In this document: positions 53,371 through 61,648 of the stretch, piece by piece
Numbering within the stretch: the first letter of the stretch is position 1
How the letters are laid out: every line of letters starts with the position of its first letter
Origin: Gammaproteobacteria bacterium
GTDB taxonomy: Bacteria > Pseudomonadota > Gammaproteobacteria > SZUA-140
Assembly (NCBI GenBank): GCA_016716465.1
Contig: JADJWH010000001.1
Span: 992,001-1,056,000 of the forward strand
Direction: 5' to 3'
Length of the DNA: 64,000 nt
Program-made: the position numbers and the translations under genes
The notes under the pieces: generated by a model
Databases searched by the model: none
What the model saw: only the letters and a program-made list of their open reading frames with translations
What the model was told of the DNA's origin: nothing

Positions 53371-53871
53371 CTATTCTTCGATGTTCACCCTCGTCCCGAC
53401 CTCCACCAGGTCGAACAATTGAATGACGTCATTATTGCGCACGCGCACGCAGCCGCGCGAACCCGGAACCCCAAGGGCAACCTCGTCCGGTGTACCATGG
53501 ATGTAGATGTAGCGCTGCCGCGAATCCACCTCGCCACCGCAGTTACGACCCGGCTCGAGACCCTCCAGCCATAGTATCCGGGTCAGGATCCAGTCGCGCG
53601 CGGTGGTGCCCGCGGCGTATTGTTTCGAATACACCTCCCCGGTCGGCTTCCTGCCGACGAATACCGTGTTGGCGGGACATCCCGCACCGATCTTGGCATG
53701 AATCGTATGCCAGCCGCGCGGCGTGCATTCGCTGCCGGTCGTTTCTCCGGGACCGTTTCGCGCCGTGGACACCGGGATATCCATCAATATCCCGGAACCC
53801 TCGCGAAGCTGCAGCCGCTGCTTGCCGATGGAGATCTCCACGATACGTTCTTTCATCTCATCCGGCGTCAT
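53371..53871 (-). CDS. YkuD-fold L,D-transpeptidase/L,D-carboxypeptidase without signal peptide
   Basis: A 166-residue YkuD domain. The active-site motif IYIHGTPDE…SRGCVRV (His near 125, Cys near 141) is complete. The N-terminus (MTPDEMKERIVEISIGKQRL) is charged with no signal or anchor, so the protein should stay in the cytoplasm, unlike cross-linking Ldt enzymes. Acinetobacter ElsL, a cytoplasmic YkuD protein, acts as an L,D-carboxypeptidase in murein recycling; nagZ and a peptide importer nearby support the same role. ATG 53871 or 53856. Confidence 0.85.
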   Translation of the reverse strand: MTPDEMKERIVEISIGKQRLQLREGSGILMDIPVSTARNGPGETTGSECTPRGWHTIHAKIGAGCPANTVFVGRKPTGEVYSKQYAAGTTARDWILTRILWLEGLEPGRNCGGEVDSRQRYIYIHGTPDEVALGVPGSRGCVRVRNNDVIQLFDLVEVGTRVNIEE

Positions 53872-53889
53872 CCCGCGTACCCCATCCGA

Positions 53890-55416
53890 TCAGTTCGCCG
53901 CTATGTTAGCAGGCGGCCGCCGTTCGACGTAGACCAGCCCGTCGTAATTCCCGTCGGCCGATACACGGTAACCCGCGATATCGTTGCGGGTGATGAAGAC
54001 ATGGTCCTCATACCACAGGGGCACATAGGGCAGTTGTTCCAGCAGATCGGCCTGCACGGCGCGATAGAGTTCCGCCTGGCCCTCCAGGCTGTCCGCCGCC
54101 TCCGCCCGCTCGATCAACCGGTCCACTGCGGCGCTGGCGAAACGCCCGCGGTTGGCGCCATCCGGCGGAACCGCGCTGCTGTGGAAGGCATACCGGAAGA
54201 TCTCCGGCAGCTTGATGCCCACCCACATCAGGCTATACATCTGGAAATTGCCCGCCTTGATGTCGCCGTAGAACGTACCCCAGTCCAGGCTCCTGATCCC
54301 GACCTGCACGCCCACTGCGTCGAGCTGGCTCTGGATGATGGTGGCCAGACGCAGCCGGAACGGATCGGTCGAGGTCTTGTAGTCCAGGTGCAGCGGATGC
54401 TCCGGACCGTAGCCCGCCTCACGCAGCAGGCGGCGCGCGCGTTCCGGGTCGTACGGAACCGGGGTGAGACGCGGGTTTCCGGCCCAGTGTTCGGGAGGCA
54501 ACACCGCGCTGGCGAGATGCGCCGCGCCGCCCAGCACATAGCGGACGATGGCGGCACGATCCAGCGCGCTGGCGATTGCCGCGCGGACGGCGGGCGTCCC
54601 GGTAGCGGGGTCCCGCAGGTTGAAGCCAAGATAGGCGAAATTCGTCCCCTTCACTTCCTGCACGGCGATGCCAGGCTGGTGCTTGAGGTAATCGATCATC
54701 TCGGGCGGCAGATCGTTCTGCACCATGTCGATCTCCCCCCGCAGCAGCTTCAGCACACGCACCGTCGGATCGTTCACGGCGATGAATTCCAGCCCGAGCC
54801 CGTCGCTGCGCCGGCGCAGCCGGAGGCGGCCTTCGCCAGCCCAGGCCGTGAACTCGAAGGCCCCGCTGCCCACCGGTTCGCGGTTGAAGGCATGCCCTGC
54901 CGCGATCAGGTCCGCCGGCAGGATCCCGATGCCGAGCCGGCCGGGGAACAGCAGGTCGGGACGCAGCAGGCGAAATTCCACCACGTCCTGGCCCTGAACG
55001 GCGATCGATTCGATATTGGCCAGCGACAGCCGATGCGGGGAGGCGTTGCGCGGATCCAGGATATAGTCGTAGGTCGCCTTGACGTCGCGCGCGGTCAGCG
55101 GCGCGCCATTGCTGAATCCCGGGCGCGGCCCGCGCAGGGTGAAGCGGTACAGGTTCGGGGAGATCCGATTCCAGTCCGCCAGTTCCGGCCGGGGCATCGC
55201 GCTGTCGTCGAAATCGACCAGACGCTGGTAAAGCAGCCGGTTGATGCGAACCGACACGGCATCGGTCGCGAAACGCGGATCCAGCGTCACCGGCATCACG
55301 GGGACGCCGAAGCGCAGACCCTCGTGCGGCGCCTGACCGCAGCCGCACACGACCAGCGACATGGCCAGTATCACGACCGCGCGCCACGGCGCGGGACCGG
55401 ATCCGGCTCTCACCAT
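53890..55416 (-). CDS. Peptide ABC transporter substrate-binding lipoprotein (SBP family 5)
   Basis: A 508-residue periplasmic binding protein. ATG 55416 gives a signal ending LAMSLVVCGCGQ, a plausible lipobox. Family-5 landmarks are VMPVTLDPRFATDAVSVRINRLLYQRL, FTLRGPRPGFSNGAPLTARDVKATYDYI (key part NGAPLTARDVKATYDYI) and the C-terminal YVPLWYEDHVFITRNDIAGY. Start overlaps the CYTH gene by 7 nt. Likely feeds the DppB/DppC-like permeases; the substrate could be murein peptides. Confidence 0.9.
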   Translation of the reverse strand: MVRAGSGPAPWRAVVILAMSLVVCGCGQAPHEGLRFGVPVMPVTLDPRFATDAVSVRINRLLYQRLVDFDDSAMPRPELADWNRISPNLYRFTLRGPRPGFSNGAPLTARDVKATYDYILDPRNASPHRLSLANIESIAVQGQDVVEFRLLRPDLLFPGRLGIGILPADLIAAGHAFNREPVGSGAFEFTAWAGEGRLRLRRRSDGLGLEFIAVNDPTVRVLKLLRGEIDMVQNDLPPEMIDYLKHQPGIAVQEVKGTNFAYLGFNLRDPATGTPAVRAAIASALDRAAIVRYVLGGAAHLASAVLPPEHWAGNPRLTPVPYDPERARRLLREAGYGPEHPLHLDYKTSTDPFRLRLATIIQSQLDAVGVQVGIRSLDWGTFYGDIKAGNFQMYSLMWVGIKLPEIFRYAFHSSAVPPDGANRGRFASAAVDRLIERAEAADSLEGQAELYRAVQADLLEQLPYVPLWYEDHVFITRNDIAGYRVSADGNYDGLVYVERRPPANIAAN

Positions 55417-55877
55417 CGCGTATACGGGATCTGCGCCAGATACACGTTGTAGTAGCGCGGATCGTCGGACACCTCCGCACCGACCCACGACGGCCGTGGA
55501 AACTCGGCATGCTCGTGGTCCAGCTCGATCTCGGCGATCACCAGGCCGCGGTTCACCCCCTCGAACACGTCGATTTCCCATACGTAGCCGCCATAGTCGA
55601 CGAAATGGCGTGTCTTTTCGATCAATATGCCGCTGCACAGCCGCTCCAGCATCTCCTCGCCGTCGGCGAGCGGAATCGGGTACTCATACTCGGTCCGCAC
55701 AATCTCCAGGGTCGCACTCTTGATATTGAGGTAGGCGTTCGCGCCGGAAACCCGGACACGGACGGAACAGCGCCCTTCGTTGGCGAGATAGCCCTGGCGA
55801 TAACGCGCGCTCGACCGTGCCTGCGCGCGCCAGTCATCGCTCGTGACGAGAAACTTGCGCTCTATCTCCTGTGCCAT
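55410..55877 (-). CDS. CYTH domain protein (inorganic triphosphatase-like)
   Basis: A 155-residue single-domain protein with the EIERKF motif (ExExK) at residues 4-9, then YRQGYLA, SVRVRVSGANAYLNIKSAT, YEYPIP and the C-terminal EIELDHEH. Bacterial stand-alone CYTH proteins often hydrolyse inorganic triphosphate. Starts the SBP-YkuD-permease gene series. Confidence 0.9.
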   Translation of the reverse strand: MAQEIERKFLVTSDDWRAQARSSARYRQGYLANEGRCSVRVRVSGANAYLNIKSATLEIVRTEYEYPIPLADGEEMLERLCSGILIEKTRHFVDYGGYVWEIDVFEGVNRGLVIAEIELDHEHAEFPRPSWVGAEVSDDPRYYNVYLAQIPYTRW

Positions 55878-55952
55878 GCGATCGTTGCGCCCTCCGTGCG
55901 CCGGGCGCAGATGCGGTATTGGCGGGGTCGGCGAAGCAAGGGATGTGCCGGG

Positions 55953-56726
55953 TCAGTCACGCCAGGCGCCCAGGAATTCGCCGAAATGGGCCCGGCCGTC
56001 CCGCGCCAGATAGTCACGCAGCAACTGGCATTCCTCCTCGTAACGCGGGCGACTCATGCGTCCGCGCATCAGCTCAAAACGCAGATACACGAGATAGGTA
56101 TTCAATACGTCCGTCTCGCAGTAGTTGCGGATGCCCTCGATGTCACCGGCGAGAAAGCTGCCCCATACCTTAGATCCATCCATGCCCAGCTTGCCGGGAA
56201 AACCGAGCATCGTGGCGATCTCGTCGAGTGGCGCGACCGCCCTCCCCTGGTAACCCGCCAGCACATCCATCAGATCGATGTGGCGCCAGTGGAACCGGCT
56301 GAGATAGTTGTTCCAGCGAAAGGCAGTGTCCTCGTCGCCGGTTTCCCAATAGCGCGGCGCGGCAATGCCGTGCAGCAGCGCGCGGTAATGCAGCACGGGC
56401 AGGTCGAAACCGGAGCCGTTCCAGGACACCAGGTTGGGGGTGAATTTCTCGATGCCGTCGTAGAAGCGCCGCACCAGTTCCTCCTCCGGGGCACCGGGCT
56501 CGCCAAGCGACCACACCTTGAGCAGGTCTCCGCTGCGGACCACGGCGGAGATCGCGACCACGCGCTGCAGATGCAGGCGCAGGAAATCGTGCTCGCCAGT
56601 CTCCTGGCGCCGCTTGTGGAACATGACATTCGCGACCTCGGCATCGTCGAGACCCTCGAGCCCGTACAGACGCCGTCCGGAGGCGACATCCGGCACGGTC
56701 TCGATATCGAAAACGAGGACGTTCAT
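55953..56726 (-). CDS. Predicted 3'-5' exonuclease (PolB-like, DnaQ fold)
   Basis: A 257-residue nuclease. Exo I is VFDIETVPD at the N-terminus, Exo II LVSWNGSGFDLPVLHYRAL near residue 105, Exo III NYCETDVLNTYLVYLR near 205. This matches the family of predicted 3'-5' exonucleases related to the polymerase B proofreading domain. ATG 56726; GTG 56732 would overlap the cysM stop. Confidence 0.9.
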   Translation of the reverse strand: MNVLVFDIETVPDVASGRRLYGLEGLDDAEVANVMFHKRRQETGEHDFLRLHLQRVVAISAVVRSGDLLKVWSLGEPGAPEEELVRRFYDGIEKFTPNLVSWNGSGFDLPVLHYRALLHGIAAPRYWETGDEDTAFRWNNYLSRFHWRHIDLMDVLAGYQGRAVAPLDEIATMLGFPGKLGMDGSKVWGSFLAGDIEGIRNYCETDVLNTYLVYLRFELMRGRMSRPRYEEECQLLRDYLARDGRAHFGEFLGAWRD

Positions 56727-56728
56727 TC

Positions 56729-57637
56729 TCACCGTGAGTCTTCCGCGCCAAACACGCTCGTGGACAGGTAACGGTCGCCGCGGTCGCAGGCGATGGCGAC
56801 GATGACGCCGTGATCGATCTCCGGGAGCAGCCTGAGCGCGGCGGCCACGGCGCCGCCGGACGAGATGCCGACGAAGATGCCTTCACGCGCCGCCAGCGCG
56901 CGCGTGGTCTCCTCCGCCTCCTGCTGGGTGACGTCGATGATCCGGTCCACGCGCTCCGCGTCATAAATCCTGGGCAGGTACTCGGCCGGCCAGCGCCGGA
57001 TGCCGGGGATGCAGGCGCCCTCGCCCGGCTGAACCCCGATGACCTGCACCGCCGGGTTCATCTCCTTGAGATAGCGCGAGGTACCCATGATCGTGCCCGT
57101 GGTGCCCATGGAGCTGACGAAGTGGGTGATCGTCCCCTGTGTATCGCGCCAGATCTCCGGGCCGGTGGATTCGTAATGCGCGCGTGGATTGTCCGGATTG
57201 GAGAACTGGTCGAGCATCACCCCTCTCCCCTCGGCGACCATCCGCTGGGCGAGGTCGATCGCCGCCTCCATGCTGCCCGCCTGCGGCGTCAGGATGATCT
57301 CAGCGCCGAACGCACGCATGAGCGCGCGGCGCTCAAGGCTCATGTGTTCCGGCATGATCAGGATCATGCGGTAACCGCGGATCGCCGCGGCCATCGCCAG
57401 CGCGATGCCGGTGTTGCCGCTGGTCGGCTCGATGAGCGTGTCGCCCGGACGGATGTCGCCGCGCTCCTCCGCGCGACGGATCATGCTCAGCGCCGGGCGG
57501 TCCTTCACCGAGCCGGCGGGATTGTTGCCCTCCAGTTTCAGCAGCACGGTGCTGCCGGAACGGCCCGGCAGGCGCTGCAGCCTGACCAGCGGGGTGTTCC
57601 CGACAAAATCCTCGATCGTCGGATAGGAAGCATTCAT
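56729..57637 (-). CDS. cysM: Cysteine synthase B
   Basis: A 302-residue pyridoxal-phosphate enzyme making cysteine from O-acetylserine (and S-sulfocysteine from thiosulfate in CysM). FVGNTPLVRLQRLPG, the lysine motif NPAGSVKDRPA, PTSGNTGIALA and the phosphate loop VSSMGTTGTIMG are intact. NPAGSVKDRPAL-SMI and RWPAEYLP favour CysM over CysK. ATG 57637 chosen at MNASYPTIEDFVGNTP. Confidence 0.94.
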   Translation of the reverse strand: MNASYPTIEDFVGNTPLVRLQRLPGRSGSTVLLKLEGNNPAGSVKDRPALSMIRRAEERGDIRPGDTLIEPTSGNTGIALAMAAAIRGYRMILIMPEHMSLERRALMRAFGAEIILTPQAGSMEAAIDLAQRMVAEGRGVMLDQFSNPDNPRAHYESTGPEIWRDTQGTITHFVSSMGTTGTIMGTSRYLKEMNPAVQVIGVQPGEGACIPGIRRWPAEYLPRIYDAERVDRIIDVTQQEAEETTRALAAREGIFVGISSGGAVAAALRLLPEIDHGVIVAIACDRGDRYLSTSVFGAEDSR

Positions 57638-57737
57638 GGGCGGCCGGTTGCGCGGAAAACCAAGGTTTTTCATTGTATCCCCGCGCGCCGCGAGGCGGCA
57701 ACTTCAGTCCGCGCCGCGCGCGGCGATGAAAGGCGAC

Positions 57738-57763
57738 AAAAAAGGGGCTTGCGCCCCTTTTTC
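57738..57763 (-). terminator. Intrinsic terminator of the pnp transcript
   Basis: A stem AAAAAGGGGC/GCCCCTTTTT with a 4-nt loop (57739-57762) directly downstream of pnp on the minus strand, with T-runs on both sides, so it can act in either direction. It separates pnp from cysM. Confidence 0.9.
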
Positions 57764-57786
57764 ATTCACGTCTATCCGAGGCAGAG

Positions 57787-59809
57787 TCAGCTGTTTTCCA
57801 CTTCCTTCATGCTGAGGCGGATACGGCCCTGCTTGTCGATCTCGAGCACCTTGACCTTGACGATCTTGCCCTCGGACAGCTTGTCGCTGACATTGTCGAC
57901 ACGCTCGTTGGAGATCTGCGAGATGTGCACCAGACCGTCCTTGCCCGGCAGGATGGTGACGAAGGCGCCAAAGTCCATCAGCTTCGAGACCCGGCCCTCG
58001 TAGATACTGCCGACCTCGACATCCGCCGTCAGCTGACGGATACGCCGCACCGCCTCGTCGCTGGCGACCTGGTCGACCGAGGCGATCTTCACCGTGCCGT
58101 CGTCCGTGATGTCGATGCTGGTGCCGGTCTCCTCGGTCAGCGCGCGGATAGTAGCGCCGCCCTTGCCGATCACGTCGCGGATCCGGTCCGGATTGATCTT
58201 GATGGTGATGATGCGCGGCGCGTGCTGTGAGATATCCTCGCGCGGCTTGGAGATGACACGGTTCATCTGCTCCAGGATATGTATGCGGCCATCGCGCGCC
58301 TGCGCCAGCGCCACCTGCATGATCTCGCGCGTGATGCCGTCGATCTTGATGTCCATCTGCAGCGCGGTGACGCCGTTGGCGGTGCCGGCCACCTTGAAAT
58401 CCATGTCGCCGAGGTGGTCTTCATCCCCCAGGATGTCGGTCAGAACGGCACTGCGCTCGCCTTCCTTGATCAGACCCATGGCGATGCCGGCGACCGGGGC
58501 CTTGACGGGGATGCCCGCATCCATCAGGGACAGGCTGGCACCGCACACGCTCGCCATCGAGCTGGAGCCGTTCGACTCGGTGATCTCGGAGACCACGCGA
58601 ATCACGTACGGGAAGCTGTCCATGTCCGGCAGCACCGCGGCGACGCCGCGCTTGGCCAGCCGGCCGTGGCCGATCTCGCGGCGCTTCGGCGAACCCACCA
58701 TGCCGGTCTCACCCACGCTGTAGGGCGGGAAATTGTAATGGAGCATGAAGGGCTCCTTGCGCTCGCCCTCGATCGCGTCGATGATCTGCGCGTCGCGGCC
58801 GGTGCCGAGCGTGGTCACGACCAGGGCCTGGGTCTCGCCACGCGTGAACAGCGCCGAACCGTGGACGCGCGGCAGCAGGCCGACGCGGATCGAGATCGGA
58901 CGCACCGTACGCGTGTCGCGGCCGTCGATGCGCGGCTGGCCCGCCAGGATGCGTTCGCGCACGGTCTTCTTTTCGATCTTCGAGACGGCATTCTTGACCG
59001 CGTCCTCCGACCAGTCCGCCCCTTCGTCCCCGGCCAGACGGCCGATAATACCGGCGCGGATCTCGGACAGCCGCGACTGGCGCGCTTTCTTCTCCTGGAT
59101 CTGGTAGGCGGCGGCAATATCGGCGGCGCACTCGGACTGGACGCGTGCCTGCAGATCACGATCCTCTTCCGGGGCCTGCCAGTTCCAGGACTGTGCTCCG
59201 GCCTCGGCGGCCAGTTCACGGATGGCCTTGATCACGGTCTGCTGTTGCTGATGACCGAACAGTACGGCGTCCAGCATGACGGCCTCCGGCAGCTCGCGCG
59301 CATCGGATTCCACCATCAACACCGCCCCTTCAGTGCCCGCGACCACCAGATCGAGCTGCGATTCGGCCAGCTGCGAGAAGGTCGGATTGAGGATGAAATT
59401 GCCATTCAGATAACCGACGCGGGCCGCGCCGATCGGGCCATTGAAGGGCAGTCCGGACAGCGCCAGGGCCGCGGAAGCACCGATGATGGCCGGGATATCC
59501 GGATCGATCTCCTTGTCCAGCGAGACCACGGTGGCGATGATCTGTACTTCGTTGATGAATCCTTTGGGGAACAGCGGTCGCAGGGGGCGGTCGATCAGGC
59601 GGGAGGTGAGGGTTTCCTTTTCGGTGGGCCGCCCCTCACGCTTGAAATATCCGCCCGGAATCTTGCCGGCCGCATACGTCCGTTCCTGATAATTTACGGT
59701 GATCGCCCATGCTGACCATTACGGCGCCGGTCGCCTGTCGCGCTATCTCGCCGCACTCGAGGACCACCTTGTGGTCGCCGTACTGAAATGTCTTTTTCAC
59801 TGGGGTCAC
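57787..59809 (-). pseudogene. pnp: Polynucleotide phosphorylase with an internal ~65-nt deletion
   Basis: The start (GTG 59809, AAGGAA 6 nt upstream) encodes VTPVKKTFQYGDHKVVLE…GAVMVSMGD as in PNPase. Directly after MVSMGD (near 59702-59704) the sequence jumps to …TVNYQERTYAAGKIPGGYFK in another frame; about 21-22 codons usual in the family (the VTVVG…DFFPL stretch) are missing. Beyond this, both RNase PH-like cores, the KH domain (IGKGGATIRALTEETG) and the S1 domain are complete. As written, no full-length protein is made; either a real lesion or an assembly fault. Confidence 0.85.
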
Positions 59810-59893
59810 GGTAAATTCCTTAAGAAAGACTGGATGGGATCAGGGATCACTGACACGCGTCCGGGCAAGCCCCGGTGCAGGGAACAGCCGTGC

Positions 59894-59914
59894 GCGGGCG
59901 ACGGCGTCACCCGC
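59894..59914 (-). promoter_or_regulatory. Hairpin between rpsO and pnp
   Basis: A 9-bp stem GCGGGTGAC/GTCGCCCGC (one U-G pair) with a 3-nt loop, followed downstream by CCGGG/CCCGG. In E. coli this interval carries an RNase III site and a weak terminator used for pnp autoregulation; a similar role is plausible here. No U-tract follows. Confidence 0.5.
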
Positions 59915-59939
59915 TTCGAGCCGTGACAGTGGACAATGA

Positions 59940-60209
59940 CTACTTGCGCAGGCCAAGGCTGGCGATCAGGTCCTGATAGCGCGTCACATCGCTGGCGCGC
60001 AGATAATCGAGCAGCTTCCGGCGCGCGCTCACCATCTTCAGGAGTCCCTGACGCGAATGATGGTCGTGCTTGTGTTCCTTGAAATGATCGGACAGCTGAT
60101 CGATGCGCGCCGACAACAGCGCCACCTGAACCTCGGGCGAACCGGTGTCACCGGCGAAGCGTTGATACTTCTTTACCACGTCTGCTTTTGCTTGAGCGTC
60201 TAATCCCAT
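59940..60209 (-). CDS. rpsO: 30S ribosomal protein S15
   Basis: An 89-residue ribosomal protein. FAGDTGSPEVQVALLSARIDQLSDHFKEHKHDHHSRQGLLKMVSARRKLLDYL (key: DTGSPEVQVALL and HHSRQGLL) is unmistakable. Lies between truB and pnp as usual. Confidence 0.98.
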   Translation of the reverse strand: MGLDAQAKADVVKKYQRFAGDTGSPEVQVALLSARIDQLSDHFKEHKHDHHSRQGLLKMVSARRKLLDYLRASDVTRYQDLIASLGLRK

Positions 60210-60253
60210 CGCGTTTCCCGTTTCAACAGTTTGAGTCGTTTAAAGAGGGGCAT

Positions 60254-60283
60254 ATTTTAGCTTGTATTCCCTGCGGCTTACAA
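60254..60283 (-). promoter_or_regulatory. Promoter of rpsO
   Basis: Minus-strand TTGTAA (60278-60283) and TAAAAT (60254-60259) with an 18-bp spacer, in the gap after truB, giving a leader of about 38 nt. Confidence 0.6.
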
Positions 60284-60315
60284 GACAATCCCGACGCCCC
60301 CCGCCGGCAGCCATT

Positions 60316-61233
60316 TCAACAGTTTACCAGCCGTTTCGGCGCCACCCGTCCGTCCTCCAGGACATGTCCGATACCCAGAAACCGGTCCTCCCGGGTATAG
60401 ATTCGTACGAAGCCGCGCGCCGGCGCATGGGGAACGAACACGGCCTGGCCGCGGCGAAGGAAAAACGCCACGTCCGGCGAGAGCCTGACGTCCGGCCAGT
60501 GCACCAGGGCCTCCTCCATCGATACCAGCTGGGCATCCAGGGCCTCCTGGCCCTGTTCGGCGAGTTCGCGCAAGGTCTCCGGCGCGACCATCCGGCTCGT
60601 GTCGAAACCTCCCACGCCGGTCCGGCGCAGGAAACGGACATGGGCACCGCAGCCGAGCGCCTCCCCGATATCCTCGGCCAGAACCCGGATGTAGGTGCCT
60701 TTGGAGCAGTGCACATCAAGCTCGATGCTGTCCGGCTCGACACGCACCACCGTGAGTTCGTGAATAACGACGGGGCGCGGCTCACGCTCGATCGCAACGC
60801 CCTGGCGGGCCAATTTGTAGAGCGGCACGCCGTTGCGCTTGAGGGCCGAATGCATCGGAGGGACCTGCTCGATCGCCCCGGTGAAACGCGCCACCGTCTC
60901 CTCCACCCGGCCCCGATCCAGGCCGGTGACCTCGCGCACACGCAGCGTCTCCCCCTCGGCGTCGCCGGTCGTGGTCGTGACACCGAGGCCGATCACGGTA
61001 CGATAACGCTTGTCGGCGTCGAGCAGAAAGCCGGACAGCTTGGTTGCCTCACCCAGACAGACCGGCAGCAGGCCGGTGGCGAGCGGATCGAGGCTGCCGG
61101 TATGCCCGGCCTTGCGCGCCCGGAACAGTCGCTTCACCGCCTGCAGGGCCGCGTTCGAAGTGATGCCGGCCGGCTTGTCCAGCAGCACGATGCCACTGAC
61201 GTCGCGCTCTCCCTCCCGCCGCCGCTGTCCCAT
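60316..61233 (-). CDS. truB: tRNA pseudouridine(55) synthase
   Basis: A 305-residue enzyme forming pseudouridine in the T-loop of tRNAs. VLLDKPAGITSN near residue 18, AGHTGSLDPLATGLLPVCLGEATK with the catalytic Asp, CSKGTYIRVLAEDIG near 180, and a C-terminal PUA-like region. Start at 61233 (MGQRRREGERDVSG) or a shorter form; the stop of rbfA is 5 nt upstream. Confidence 0.97.
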   Translation of the reverse strand: MGQRRREGERDVSGIVLLDKPAGITSNAALQAVKRLFRARKAGHTGSLDPLATGLLPVCLGEATKLSGFLLDADKRYRTVIGLGVTTTTGDAEGETLRVREVTGLDRGRVEETVARFTGAIEQVPPMHSALKRNGVPLYKLARQGVAIEREPRPVVIHELTVVRVEPDSIELDVHCSKGTYIRVLAEDIGEALGCGAHVRFLRRTGVGGFDTSRMVAPETLRELAEQGQEALDAQLVSMEEALVHWPDVRLSPDVAFFLRRGQAVFVPHAPARGFVRIYTREDRFLGIGHVLEDGRVAPKRLVNC

Positions 61234-61238
61234 CGCGG

Positions 61239-61616
61239 TCAGCCTCCCTCGCTTTTCTTCTTGTCGGCGGCCACGGAGGCGTTGATCAGCGAGACCAGAC
61301 GGGCCCCGTCTTCCTGTGACTCGTCGTACACGAAGTGCAGCTGCGGCATCACGCGCAGCACGAGGCGCCGGCCGAGCTCATGGCGCAGGAACGCGCCCGC
61401 GCGATTGAGCGCCTTGAGCGTCTCTCCGGCGGAACTCTGTTCACCGCCGAGCACGGTCACGTATACCTTCGCGTGGGACAGGTCCTGCGATACCTTGACA
61501 TGGGCCACCGTCACCATGCCGAGCCGGGGATCCTTCACTTCCTGCTGGATCAGTACGGCGAGTTCGCGCCGGATCTGCTCGCCGATACGCAATGTGCGGC
61601 TGTATTCTTTCGACAT
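61239..61616 (-). CDS. rbfA: Ribosome-binding factor A
   Basis: A 125-residue KH-fold 30S maturation factor. RIGEQIRRELAVLIQQEVKDPRLGMVTVAHVKVSQDLSHAKVYV (key: VKDPRLGMVTV) and LGRRLVLRVMPQLHFVYDES are typical. Part of infB-rbfA-truB. Confidence 0.97.
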   Translation of the reverse strand: MSKEYSRTLRIGEQIRRELAVLIQQEVKDPRLGMVTVAHVKVSQDLSHAKVYVTVLGGEQSSAGETLKALNRAGAFLRHELGRRLVLRVMPQLHFVYDESQEDGARLVSLINASVAADKKKSEGG

Positions 61617-61648
61617 AGTGTTCGGCCCGCAACTACCGTTGCGGCGGA

